Notes under the pieces: generated by a model
The model's database searches: none
The model's input: only the letters and a program-made list of their open reading frames with translations
Told to the model about the DNA's origin: nothing
Assembly: GCF_023715465.1 (NCBI RefSeq)
Contig: NZ_JAMBOE010000006.1
Span: forward strand, 62,001-126,000
DNA: 64,000 nt
Source: Paenibacillus macerans
GTDB taxonomy: Bacteria > Bacillota > Bacilli > Paenibacillales > Paenibacillaceae
Direction: 5' to 3'
Position numbers and translations under genes: made by a program
Shown here: piece after piece, positions 52,113 through 61,299 of the stretch
Layout: the number at the start of each line of letters is the position of its first letter
Numbering within the stretch: the first letter of the stretch is position 1

Positions 52113-53768
52113 ATGAGCGCCATGTTCAAGAGATTCAAGCGCGAGCCGCTCCTGCCGATTCTGATCGTGTTGGTTATGCTCTGCTTAATCGTTTTTATCG
52201 TCTATCCGTTATTCCAGATTTTAAAGTCCAGCTTCGTCGGCTCCGCCGGCGAGGTTGGCATTCAAGGCTATCAGCGGGTGCTCTCCGGGGGAGGATTGCT
52301 GCAATCCCTGGTGAACTCCCTGATCCTGGCCGTATTGACGTCCACGCTGTCCACAGCCATCGCCTATGTATTCGCCTATACGTTCGCCTATGTAAAGGTG
52401 CCGTTTAAGAAGCTGTTTAACGGAATTGCTATTTTACCGGTCATATCTCCACCGTTCGTGATTGCGTTATCGGCGATGCTGCTGCTCGGAAAACAGGGCT
52501 TGATCACCAAAAATTTGCTGGGCCTCGAAAACGCCAACATTTACGGGCTGCATGGCCTGGTGCTGGTACAGACGCTATCGTTTTTTCCAATCGCGTTTCT
52601 GACGCTGTCGGGCCTGCTTCGCTCGATCAGCCCTTCTTTGGAGGAAGCGAGCCAAAATATGGGGGCCAGCCGGTTGAAAACATTCCTTAGCGTCACTTTG
52701 CCGCTTTCGGTTCCTGGGATTGCCAACGCTTTTTTGCTGGTGTTTGTCCAATCTCTGGCCGATTTTGGCAATCCGATGACGATCGGAGGGAACTACTCTA
52801 CCGTTGCCAGGGAAATCTATTTGCAGGCGGTCGGGAGCTACAATTTGCAAGCCGGCGCGGCTCTGGCGATGATCTTGCTTACGGTTACGATTATTGTGTA
52901 TATTTTGCAAAACTTCTGGGTGGGCAAAAAAAGCTATGTCACGGTAACGGGCAAGCCGACAGGACAGCGGCGCATGATTGAGTCCGGGGCCGTTAAACAA
53001 GGGTTATTCGCTTTTTGTATGATCATGTCGCTGGCCGTTATCGCTTTCTATGCTCTGGTACCGGTCGGATCGTTCATCAAGCTGTGGGGGATCAACAACA
53101 GCCTGACTTTGGACCATTACAAGTATGTATTCTCCATCGGGCAAAAGGCGATCAAGGACACGCTGACGCTGGCCATCGTCGCCACTCCAATCGCCGGCCT
53201 GTTGGGGATGATCCTCGCCTTCCTGATTGTCCGCAAACGTTTCTTGGGCAAAAAGGCGCTGGAGGTTATCAGCATGCTGTCCATTGCCGTACCGGGTACG
53301 GTCATCGGGATTGGTTATATTCTTGCCTTCAATAAAGCCCCGTTGGCATTGACGGGAACGGGAATGATTATCGTGGCCGCATTCGTCGTCCGTTCCATGC
53401 CGGTGGGCATTCGTTCCGGGATCGCCGCCTTGCAGCAAATCGACCCGAGCATCGAGGAGGCTGCAACGAATCTGGGAGCGGGGGGAAGTAAGGTGTTCAC
53501 CAGCGTAGTGCTGCCGCTGATCAAGTCCGCTTTCTTCAGCGGCCTCGTCAACAGTTTTGTCAAAAGCATGACCGCGATGAGCGCCGTCATTTTCCTTATT
53601 TCGGCCAAATATAACCTCATTACTGCGTCGATTCTGGCGCAAGTCGAGGCAGGCCGGATCGGCGTGGCCAGTGCTTACTGTACCATTCTGATTCTCATCA
53701 TGATCGTTGCTCTGGCGCTAATCAACTTGCTGGTGAAATGGATGGGCGGCAAAGAGCGGTCCGTTTAA
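52113..53768 (+). CDS. ABC permease, two fused domains (FbpB/AfuB type)
   Basis: A 551-residue membrane protein of 12 predicted helices made of two permease halves. Each has an EAA loop: LEEASQNMGASRLKTFLSVTLPLSVPGI near 170-200 and IEEAATNLGAGGSKVFTSVVLPLIKSA near 450-475. Such fused permeases are typical of Fe(III)/sugar-phosphate importers. GGAGAGAG precedes ATG 52113, 19 nt after the receptor gene. Confidence 0.92.
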   Translation: MSAMFKRFKREPLLPILIVLVMLCLIVFIVYPLFQILKSSFVGSAGEVGIQGYQRVLSGGGLLQSLVNSLILAVLTSTLSTAIAYVFAYTFAYVKVPFKKLFNGIAILPVISPPFVIALSAMLLLGKQGLITKNLLGLENANIYGLHGLVLVQTLSFFPIAFLTLSGLLRSISPSLEEASQNMGASRLKTFLSVTLPLSVPGIANAFLLVFVQSLADFGNPMTIGGNYSTVAREIYLQAVGSYNLQAGAALAMILLTVTIIVYILQNFWVGKKSYVTVTGKPTGQRRMIESGAVKQGLFAFCMIMSLAVIAFYALVPVGSFIKLWGINNSLTLDHYKYVFSIGQKAIKDTLTLAIVATPIAGLLGMILAFLIVRKRFLGKKALEVISMLSIAVPGTVIGIGYILAFNKAPLALTGTGMIIVAAFVVRSMPVGIRSGIAALQQIDPSIEEAATNLGAGGSKVFTSVVLPLIKSAFFSGLVNSFVKSMTAMSAVIFLISAKYNLITASILAQVEAGRIGVASAYCTILILIMIVALALINLLVKWMGGKERSV

Positions 53769-53798
53769 TTGGCGCCCATTCTTGAGGAGGTATTGTTT

Positions 53799-54860
53799 AT
53801 GGCTAAATCTGTCACTCTTAAAAATATATCGAAGGCCTTCGTGAACGACAAAGGCGAACGGTCGTACGCGGTAACCGGGGTTGACCTGAACATCGGTGAG
53901 GGCGAGTTCGTCACTCTGCTCGGCCCTTCAGGCTGCGGCAAAACGACGACGCTTCGCATGATTGCCGGATTCGAGGAAATTACCGAAGGGCATATTTATT
54001 TCGGGGATGAGGCGGTCGACGGGATTCCTCCAAATCGGAGAGACTGTACGATGGTGTTCCAATCTTATGCCCTGTTCCCGCATTTGAACGTCTTCGACAA
54101 TATCGCTTACGGACTCAGGATCAAGAAGCTGGCCAAGCCGGAGATTAGCTCGAAAGTTGAATCCGTATTGGATATAATGAATTTGCGGGATTATCGGGAC
54201 CGGATGCCGAGCCAATTGTCGGGCGGCCAGCAGCAGCGGGTTGCCCTGGCCAGAGCGCTCGTAATGGAACCCGGCGTACTGCTGTTTGATGAGCCTTTGT
54301 CCAACCTGGATGCCAAGCTGCGTTTGGTAATGCGGGACGAAATCCGGCGGATTCAGCAGCAGATCGGCATTACGGCCGTTTATGTCACGCATGATCAAAG
54401 CGAAGCGATGAGCATGAGCGATAAAGTCATCGTTATGAATAAAGGGAAAATCGAGCAGGTCGGTACGCCGATGGAGATTTACCAGCGTCCCCAAACGAAG
54501 TTCGTGGCGGATTTTATCGGAACCGCCAACTTTATGGAGGGGACGGTGAAAGGAACCGAGGAAGGGCGGCTGCTGGTGGAGACGGACGCAGGTTTGCTGC
54601 GGGTTCGCCGGGACGGCTTTAAGACGGGGGACCGCGTTACCGTTGTAATCCGCCCGGAAGCCGTATCCTTGTCCAATGAATCGGAGCGCCGGGGCGTCGT
54701 GCGGAAGAGCGTGTTCATGGGGCAGACGCAGGAATACGAAGTGCAGTTTGCCGGCCAGTTGTTCCAAATTACCGAGCATAACCCGATCCAGGAGAAAGTT
54801 TATGCGGTCGGAGCCAATGTATCGCTGCAGTTTGCCGAAGATGCGCTTCATGTGATTTAA
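53799..54860 (+). CDS. ABC ATP-binding protein (FbpC/AfuC/PotA type)
   Basis: A 353-residue ATPase: Walker A GPSGCGKTTT, Q-loop VFQSYALFPHLNVFDN, signature LSGGQQQRVALARAL, Walker B LLFDEPLSNLDAKL, switch YVTHDQSEAMS, then a C-terminal TOBE domain (about 280-353). ATG 53799 follows GAGGAGG; the stretch from the permease stop to it is a 30-base spacer. It would energise the fused permease. Confidence 0.93.
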   Translation: MAKSVTLKNISKAFVNDKGERSYAVTGVDLNIGEGEFVTLLGPSGCGKTTTLRMIAGFEEITEGHIYFGDEAVDGIPPNRRDCTMVFQSYALFPHLNVFDNIAYGLRIKKLAKPEISSKVESVLDIMNLRDYRDRMPSQLSGGQQQRVALARALVMEPGVLLFDEPLSNLDAKLRLVMRDEIRRIQQQIGITAVYVTHDQSEAMSMSDKVIVMNKGKIEQVGTPMEIYQRPQTKFVADFIGTANFMEGTVKGTEEGRLLVETDAGLLRVRRDGFKTGDRVTVVIRPEAVSLSNESERRGVVRKSVFMGQTQEYEVQFAGQLFQITEHNPIQEKVYAVGANVSLQFAEDALHVI

Positions 54861-54907
54861 CCCAAACATCACGTTCGGATGACATCAAGCAAGGGGGGAG
54901 GGGCGGC

Positions 54908-55930
54908 ATGAAACGAATAACCTTAGGTATATTGCTGCTGTCCCTTATGGTAACACCGCTTCTGACCGCTTGCGGCAGGGAGAGTCGAGGAACGTTGACG
55001 GTGTATGCGGGACTGTATGAGGATCACGCCATCAAGGCGATCGAGACGTTCCAGAAGCAGACCGGCATTAAAGTGAATTATGTGCGGATGTCGAGCGGGG
55101 AAATCCTGGCGCGAATCCGGGGGGAGCGGAACGCGCCCAAAGCGAGCGTTTGGTATGGCGGACCGGCGGATACGTTTATTCAAGCGAAAACCGAAGGCTT
55201 GCTGGAACCGTATCATTCGCAGAATGCCGCGCCGATCCCCCGCGAATATCGCGATCCGAGCGGATATTGGACGGGAATTTACGTCGGTTCGATTGCGTTT
55301 GTGTCCAACAAAACCTGGTTGCAGGAGGTAGGGCTGCAAGCCCCTCAATCGTGGAATGATCTGCTGCAGCCGGAGTACCGGGGGATGATTTCGATGGCGG
55401 ACCCCCGTTCATCGGGCACGGCCTATACGACGATGGCTACGCTTGTGCAGTTGTTCGGCGAGGATCAGGCGTTTGACTATTTGCGCCGGCTGCATCGGCA
55501 AAATGTCGTTTATACCACCTCCGGGAGCGTTCCCGGGCGAACGGTAGGCATGGGGGAGTCAGGCACGGCGGTTATGTTCGCTCATGATGCACTCAAATAT
55601 TACAAAGAAGGGTTTCAGAATCTTGTCATTAGCTTTCCAACCGAAGGAACCGGCTATGAAATCGGGGCGGTAGGTATCATTAAGGGCGGACCGAATCAGG
55701 AGGAGGCCCGGCAGTTCATCGATTGGGCGCTGACCAAACAAGCTCAGGAACTCGGCAAGCAGGTCGGCAACTACCAGCAGTTGACGAATCCGGACGCCGT
55801 TGCCCCCGAGGAAGCCATTCCTTTGGAGAAACTGAATGCCATTCCATACGACCTTGAATGGGCCGGCAAAAACCGCGAGCGTCTGATCGGCAGGTGGACC
55901 GCCGAGGTGCTGGGTTCAGGAGATGGATAG
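54908..55930 (+). CDS. ABC substrate-binding lipoprotein, AfuA/FbpA type (second copy)
   Basis: A 340-residue paralogue of the receptor at 51020, with the same blocks: LTVYAGLYEDHAIKAIETF, SVWYGGPADTFIQA, GYWTGIYVGSIAFVSNKTW, MADPRSSGTAYTTMA and GESGTAVMFAHD. Lipobox LLTAC at 18-22; the linker after the cysteine is shorter. GGGGGGAGGGG precedes ATG 54908, 47 nt after the ATPase. The operon thus has receptor, permease, ATPase, receptor; the two receptors may widen ligand range, or one may be a sensor partner. Confidence 0.85.
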   Translation: MKRITLGILLLSLMVTPLLTACGRESRGTLTVYAGLYEDHAIKAIETFQKQTGIKVNYVRMSSGEILARIRGERNAPKASVWYGGPADTFIQAKTEGLLEPYHSQNAAPIPREYRDPSGYWTGIYVGSIAFVSNKTWLQEVGLQAPQSWNDLLQPEYRGMISMADPRSSGTAYTTMATLVQLFGEDQAFDYLRRLHRQNVVYTTSGSVPGRTVGMGESGTAVMFAHDALKYYKEGFQNLVISFPTEGTGYEIGAVGIIKGGPNQEEARQFIDWALTKQAQELGKQVGNYQQLTNPDAVAPEEAIPLEKLNAIPYDLEWAGKNRERLIGRWTAEVLGSGDG

Positions 55931-56033
55931 GATATTCTATTAACGCGGCCAATATCATGATATAATTTTTATAATACTGATATGGTAACGTTGGATATAT
56001 CTTATCTGCGAATGAAAATGGAGGTTGGCATCA

Positions 56034-56915
56034 TTGAAATTGCTGGGGGCTATTGAAGCCGGAGGAACCAAATTTGTATGCGGTATCGGCCATGAGGACG
56101 GCACGATTCTGGACCGGGTCAGCTTTCCGACGACGACGCCGGAAGAAACGATGGGCCAGGTGCACGATTATTTCCGGGACAAGGAGATTGAGGCGATGGG
56201 CATCGGCTCGTTTGGGCCGATCGATCCGATTGTCGGGAGCCCAACCTATGGTTATATCACGACAACGCCGAAGCCGCACTGGAGCAACTTTGACCTCGTC
56301 GGGGCCGTTCAACAGGCCAAGAACTGCAAGGTAGGCTTTGACACGGACGTAAACGGGGCGGCGCTGGGCGAATTGCGCTGGGGTGCGGCCCAAGGGCTGG
56401 ATAATTGCCTTTACATCACGGTCGGAACGGGGATCGGAGCCGGCTCCGCTTTAAACGGAGGGCTGATTCACGGCTTGTCCCATCCCGAAATGGGGCATAT
56501 TCTCGTGCGCCGTCATCCGAACGATAAATATGAAGGCACATGTCCTTACCATGGGGACTGCCTGGAAGGCTTGGCGGCTGGCCCGGCGCTTGTGAAACGT
56601 TGGGGAGTCGGCAATGGCGCGGATCTTCCTCCCGACCATCCGGCTTGGGAAATGGAGGCCTATTACTTGGCGCAGGCGTTGATGAGCTATATTCTCGTGC
56701 TTTCTCCGCAAAAGATCATTATGGGCGGCGGAGTCATGAAGCAGAGCCAGCTCTTCCCGCTGATCGCGGACAAGCTGCAGACTTTGCTGAATGGGTACGT
56801 TCAGCACCCGAGCTTGCGTGAGGGAATCGCCGATTATATCGTTCCGCCGGGGCTCGGCGACAATGCCGGGTTGGCCGGCGCGCTGGCTTTGGCCGACGCG
56901 GCCTTGTCCGTGTAA
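56034..56915 (+). CDS. ROK-family fructokinase
   Basis: Sugar kinase, most like ScrK/GmuE-type fructokinases: fructose plus ATP to fructose-6-phosphate. Residues near the start form the ATP loop AIEAGGTKFVCGIG; DVNGAALGELRWGAA and the ROK metal site (HPEMGHILVRRHPND...GTCPYHGDCLEGLAAGPAL, with His and Cys zinc ligands) follow. The TTG start at 56034 lies 9 nt after GGAGG; TTG 56025 abuts it. It sits near the sucrose phosphorylase locus, which would supply fructose. Mannose or other hexoses are possible alternatives. Confidence 0.9.
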   Translation: MKLLGAIEAGGTKFVCGIGHEDGTILDRVSFPTTTPEETMGQVHDYFRDKEIEAMGIGSFGPIDPIVGSPTYGYITTTPKPHWSNFDLVGAVQQAKNCKVGFDTDVNGAALGELRWGAAQGLDNCLYITVGTGIGAGSALNGGLIHGLSHPEMGHILVRRHPNDKYEGTCPYHGDCLEGLAAGPALVKRWGVGNGADLPPDHPAWEMEAYYLAQALMSYILVLSPQKIIMGGGVMKQSQLFPLIADKLQTLLNGYVQHPSLREGIADYIVPPGLGDNAGLAGALALADAALSV

Positions 56916-56992
56916 ATCTGAGGCGGGGGTCAAAAGGCGCCTTTTCCAAGCCTGATCCACAAATGGACCGAAAAGCGGCCCGGCTTTGAATG

Positions 56993-57175
56993 TAACGGAC
57001 ACCAGAGCTCTTATTTGGCCCAATAAGCATGTTTCCAACTTTTAACGGACTCCAGCGACCTTATTCCATGGAAAACAGAACATTTCAGCTTGTTTTGGCT
57101 CGAATAAGGTCCTTGTGGTCCGTAAGCTTGGGAAATAGGCTGGGAAATTAAGAATAGCGTCATCTCAGTCCGTTA
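56993..57175. repeat. Repeat cluster C2 (TAACGGACAC...TTATTT units)
   Basis: Four units: forward at 56993-57017 and 57043-57065, inverted at 57102-57125 and 57152-57175, with about 50-bp spacing. Same unit and orientation order as C1 ten kb upstream. It occupies the gap between the fructokinase and the Rpn-type gene. Confidence 0.85.
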
Positions 57176-57269
57176 GGAAAAAGACGATGTTTACTGCTTA
57201 CTTCAACGACGTTGCCTTTTCATGCTGATCGGTGATATAGTCTACATATAAAAATATAACGAAAAAGTG

Positions 57270-57318
57270 AAGCACACTTGCTGGCGCCTTAGGGGCGTTA
57301 TGGCGGTGTGCTTTTTTT
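57270..57318 (+). terminator. Hairpin terminator ahead of the Rpn-type gene
   Basis: AAGCACAC (57270-57277) and GTGTGCTT (57306-57313), with inner GCGCC/GGGCG pairing and a seven-T tail. It lies 40 nt before the start codon, so it may be an attenuator or protect the gene from read-through. Confidence 0.8.
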
Positions 57319-57359
57319 GTTGTGAAATTTCTACATTATGGGAGAGGAAGGGGTTAAAC

Positions 57360-58355
57360 ATGAGTGTTTATGAACTAGCGGTAAAAGAAGAGAAGGCGAA
57401 ATGGCCGAAAGGCAGAACGTTCACCCCGCACGACGAAGCGTTTAAGAAGCTGCTGCAAACCTTTTTTGCGGAGTTTATCGAACTGTTCTTTCCTGAGCTG
57501 GACAAACAACTCGATCATCGTCATACCCGTTTTTTGATGCAGGAGCTGCTTGTGGATATTGTTGGCGAGGAGAAGCGGACGCTAGATCTGCTGCTGGAGA
57601 CGAGATACTTGGAGCTGGATGCGTACATATTGATTCACATCGAGCCGCAGTCCTATCGGGAGAACGACTTCCATGAGCGAATGTTCATCTACTTCAGCCG
57701 TTTGTTTGAGCGGCATCGGAAGGAGTATAAACTCATTATTCCTATAGCCGTTTTTACGGCGAACGAAGCCAAGGAGGAGATAAATACGCTGGAGATAGGC
57801 ACGCCGCAGCAGTCAATTTTGCGGTTTGAATTTATGAAGGTGGAGCTGCGGAAGCAGCCCTGGCGGCAATTTACCGATTCCGTCAACCCGGTGGCTGCTG
57901 CGCTGCTGGCGAAAATGGGCTATACTAAGGGAGAAGAGCGAGAAATACGCCTGGCGTATTTACGGATGATTTTACGGCTACAAGGAAAGCTGGATGATGC
58001 GCGAATCGCCCTGATCATGTCAGTGGCGGATCAGTATTTCAATGCCGATCCAGAACAAGACAAGCGGTTGCTGGAAGAGTTGAAAGAACAATATCCGGAG
58101 GAAGGTGAGTCTATTATGAAACTGATGCCCGTGTGGAGTCGTTTGGGGTACGAAGAAGGTTTGGAAGAAGGCTTGGAGAAAGGAATTGAGCAAGGAATTG
58201 AAAAGGGCATGGAGAAAGGCATTGAACAAGGCATAGCAGTGGGCATGGAAAAGGCGGCGCTCAATATGCTCCGCGAGGGAATGGAGGTATCTCTGGTTGC
58301 CAAGTTTACGGGGCTGCCCAAAGAGCAGGTGGTGAAGCTGAAGATGCGATCTTAA
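57360..58355 (+). CDS. Rpn/PDDEXK-2-family nuclease-like (transposase-related) protein
   Basis: A 331-residue protein of the recombination-promoting nuclease group. FTPHDEAFKKLLQTFFAEFIELFFPEL starts the domain; the PD-(D/E)XK core shows the acidic residues in TLDLLLETRYL and the E-x-Q in ILIHIEPQSY near 85-95. The C-terminal 45 residues are repeats of G-[LIM]-E-[KQE]-G about every 4 residues, probably a coiled or helical oligomerisation rod. ATG 57360 follows GGAAGGGG. Relatives act in recombination or phage defence and vary in copy number; no mobile-element ends are visible here. Confidence 0.85.
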   Translation: MSVYELAVKEEKAKWPKGRTFTPHDEAFKKLLQTFFAEFIELFFPELDKQLDHRHTRFLMQELLVDIVGEEKRTLDLLLETRYLELDAYILIHIEPQSYRENDFHERMFIYFSRLFERHRKEYKLIIPIAVFTANEAKEEINTLEIGTPQQSILRFEFMKVELRKQPWRQFTDSVNPVAAALLAKMGYTKGEEREIRLAYLRMILRLQGKLDDARIALIMSVADQYFNADPEQDKRLLEELKEQYPEEGESIMKLMPVWSRLGYEEGLEEGLEKGIEQGIEKGMEKGIEQGIAVGMEKAALNMLREGMEVSLVAKFTGLPKEQVVKLKMRS

Positions 58356-58398
58356 ATTCAGCCGGGCGGGGCGCATAACCTAGCACCAACAAAAAATA

Positions 58399-58437
58399 GA
58401 CGCCTGTCGTTGGGAAGTTTTATCCCTGACAGGCGCC
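58399..58437. terminator. Bidirectional terminator between the Rpn-type and sucrose phosphorylase genes
   Basis: GACGCCTGTC (58399-58408) and GACAGGCGCC (58428-58437), one mismatch. An A-run before it gives a T-run on the minus strand. Confidence 0.85.
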
Positions 58438-58468
58438 GTTTCTTAAGTGTAACTTTTTCGCTTGTGAA

Positions 58469-59911
58469 CTACATCAATGTGGTCCAGTCTGTTTCTGTGT
58501 TTTTGTATCGGATGCTGAATTCTTTGGTAGTCAGGTTGGCTTCCAGTTTCGCCTCGGAGGCGCCGTTTTTCCAAACGATCCGCATATTGTTAATGTCCAC
58601 TTGCTCGGCTTCGACGGTTCCGTCAAACGCCGGGCAGGTATTTCTGAACTTCAGCAGCCGGAACAGCTGCTTCACGACAGGGCGCTCCACTTCGCGCTCG
58701 ATTTCCTCCAGCGTGTAATAATGGCGGTTAATGTTCCGCCCTTCTTTGGTGCTCTCCAGCAGCTCGATATCATTTTCGCCGGCAAGCAAGCCTACGTAGT
58801 AGATTTGCGGGATGCCTGGGGCGAAGCATTGAATCGCCCGCGCCAACAAGTAGCTCTGGTCATTGTTGCCGAGCGCCGAGTAATACGTGCAGTTGATTTG
58901 GTAAATATCGAGATTGTTGTAGGCTTCCGTGCTGTAAATCTTTTTGACGTTGGCGCCCTGGCTGTACAGGCTCTCCCGGGTCATTTCGCACTCCTCGTCG
59001 GACAGCAGGTCTTTGACGTCGACGACCCCGATACCGTCATGAGTGTCCAGCGTCGTAAACTGCTTGCGCGGGCAAATGCCCATCCAATGAACAAGCCGGT
59101 GGACCTGACCGCTGTACAACGCATGCAGCACCAGCATCGGCAGGGCAAAGTCGTATACATAATAGTCCTGTTCGGCGATTTTCAGCTGAATGCTGTAATG
59201 CTCGTGAATTTCCGGGAGGACCGTAATGCCGGATGGAGAAATGATGTCCTCGGAATATCGCAGCATGTCCCAAATATCCGGCTCCACGAAAAAGCAGTTC
59301 GTGCCGATTTTTTTGTTGGCGTAAGCAAAAGCGTCAAGCCGGATGATGGAGGCGCCCTTTTGGGCCAGAAACGTCAGGTTGTCGCGGATGAACTTTTTCG
59401 TGGTGTCTGTCGTCACATCCAGGTCGATCTGCTGCTCGTCGAAGGTGCACCATACCTTTTCCGTGCTCCCGTCCTTAAAGGTCACCTCGACATAGGGCGC
59501 GCGCGGCTTGCGCTTGTAGATCAAATCCACGTCCTCCGGGGTAGGTTCTCCGCCGGGCCAGAAATTTTTGTAGCGGATAAACAGATCCTTGTAGGCGGAC
59601 TCGTCTTTTTTCTCCAGAAAGTCCTGAAAATACGGTGATTGCCGGGAGATATGATTAATCATGAAATCATACATCATGTAATATTTTTGGCTCATCTGCT
59701 CGACATCGGACCAATCGCCGAAGGCCGGATCGACCTTGGTGTAATCCATGGGGGCAAATCCACGGTCGCCTGAAGAAGGGTAGAAAGGCAACAGGTGAAC
59801 GCCGCCGACGACTCCTTGCAAATGCTTGTCCAGCACCAGATTCAATTCCTTCAAGTTCGTTCCGAGGCTGTCTGAGTACGTAATCAGCATCGCTTCATTT
59901 TTAATCTTCAT
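58469..59911 (-). CDS. gtfA: Sucrose phosphorylase (GH13_18)
   Basis: Splits sucrose with phosphate into glucose-1-phosphate and fructose, saving ATP. GH13 catalytic residues are visible: nucleophile Asp in [12 protein letters not shown] near 195, acid/base Glu in [11 protein letters not shown] near 237, and the third Asp in [12 protein letters not shown] near 295. [16 protein letters not shown] and [20 protein letters not shown] are typical of the family; 480 residues is normal. AGAAGGAGAAC precedes the ATG. It lies at the end of the minus-strand sugar ABC operon, so sucrose is the likely import substrate. Glucosylglycerate or sucrose-6-phosphate phosphorylase are close alternatives. Confidence 0.93.
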   Translation of the reverse strand: MKIKNEAMLITYSDSLGTNLKELNLVLDKHLQGVVGGVHLLPFYPSSGDRGFAPMDYTKVDPAFGDWSDVEQMSQKYYMMYDFMINHISRQSPYFQDFLEKKDESAYKDLFIRYKNFWPGGEPTPEDVDLIYKRKPRAPYVEVTFKDGSTEKVWCTFDEQQIDLDVTTDTTKKFIRDNLTFLAQKGASIIRLDAFAYANKKIGTNCFFVEPDIWDMLRYSEDIISPSGITVLPEIHEHYSIQLKIAEQDYYVYDFALPMLVLHALYSGQVHRLVHWMGICPRKQFTTLDTHDGIGVVDVKDLLSDEECEMTRESLYSQGANVKKIYSTEAYNNLDIYQINCTYYSALGNNDQSYLLARAIQCFAPGIPQIYYVGLLAGENDIELLESTKEGRNINRHYYTLEEIEREVERPVVKQLFRLLKFRNTCPAFDGTVEAEQVDINNMRIVWKNGASEAKLEANLTTKEFSIRYKNTETDWTTLM

Positions 59912-59945
59912 AAGTTCTCCTTCTCTATCGGAAAATAAGCGGTAT

Positions 59946-60468
<523 letters not shown>

Positions 60469-61299
60469 TTACGATTTGACGGCCCCTTCCACGACGCCCT
60501 GGATGATCTGCCGCTGCATCGCTACGTAGAAAACCACGATCGGAATCATCGAAAGAACCAGCGCCGCCATGGCTACTCCGTAATTGGACGTATATTTACC
60601 GAAAAAATAGTAGGTAGACAGCGGTAATGTCCGTTCTTCCGGCGATATGAGAACCAGCGAAGGAAGGAGGAAGTCGTTCCAAATCCAAAGTACGTTGAGT
60701 ATGGCGATCGTGGTCGTGATCGGTTTCAAAATCGGAAAAATCACGCTGCTGAACAGTTTGATTCGTCCGGCCCCGTCAATCAGCGCCGCTTCGTCCATAT
60801 CGATCGGCACGCCTTTAATGAAACCGTGGTACATAAAGGTCGACAAGCTGATGCCGAACCCAAGGTAAAAATAAATGAGCCACCATTTGCTGCTGAGCAT
60901 GTCCAAAGATCCGAACAACGAGACGAACGGAATCATGATCGCTTGGAACGGGATAATCATTGAAGAGATCAGCATCAGCAAGATAATATGATTGATTTTC
61001 CATTTCCATCTCACCAGGAAAAAGGCGAGGCTCGAGGAAAAAATCAAGATCAACGCGACGGCGAAGACCGTGATGATCAAGGAATTGAAAAAGGCGCTGC
61101 CGAATCCCATGGTCTTGTAAGCTTCGGTGTAGTTGGCAAAGCTCCAGTCCGCCGGCAGCGCAAGCGGATTGCGCACAATATCGATCCGCGATTTCAACGA
61201 GTTCACGAGGATCATGAGCAGCGGGAAAATGAACGCAACCAGCAGCAATACGTTTAATACGAGCGCGGATGCTTTTTTCATTCGGGATGACCCTGTCAT
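60469..61299 (-). CDS. Sugar ABC permease (MalG type)
   Basis: A 276-residue inner-membrane subunit with six hydrophobic segments and the EAA loop DMDEAALIDGAGRIKLFSSVIFPILKP near 170-195. It pairs with the MalF-type protein encoded just upstream: that gene's TAA overlaps this ATG (TAATG). No ATPase gene is present in the operon, so it probably uses a shared MsmX-type ATPase encoded elsewhere, as is usual for such systems in Bacilli. Confidence 0.93.
   Translation of the reverse strand: MTGSSRMKKASALVLNVLLLVAFIFPLLMILVNSLKSRIDIVRNPLALPADWSFANYTEAYKTMGFGSAFFNSLIITVFAVALILIFSSSLAFFLVRWKWKINHIILLMLISSMIIPFQAIMIPFVSLFGSLDMLSSKWWLIYFYLGFGISLSTFMYHGFIKGVPIDMDEAALIDGAGRIKLFSSVIFPILKPITTTIAILNVLWIWNDFLLPSLVLISPEERTLPLSTYYFFGKYTSNYGVAMAALVLSMIPIVVFYVAMQRQIIQGVVEGAVKS

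Noticed and set aside
51020..55930. Iron-uptake label for the AfuA/FbpA-type operon
   Set aside because: No Fur box and no evident ferric-ligand tyrosines, while a perfect cre site is present; kept as family name only.
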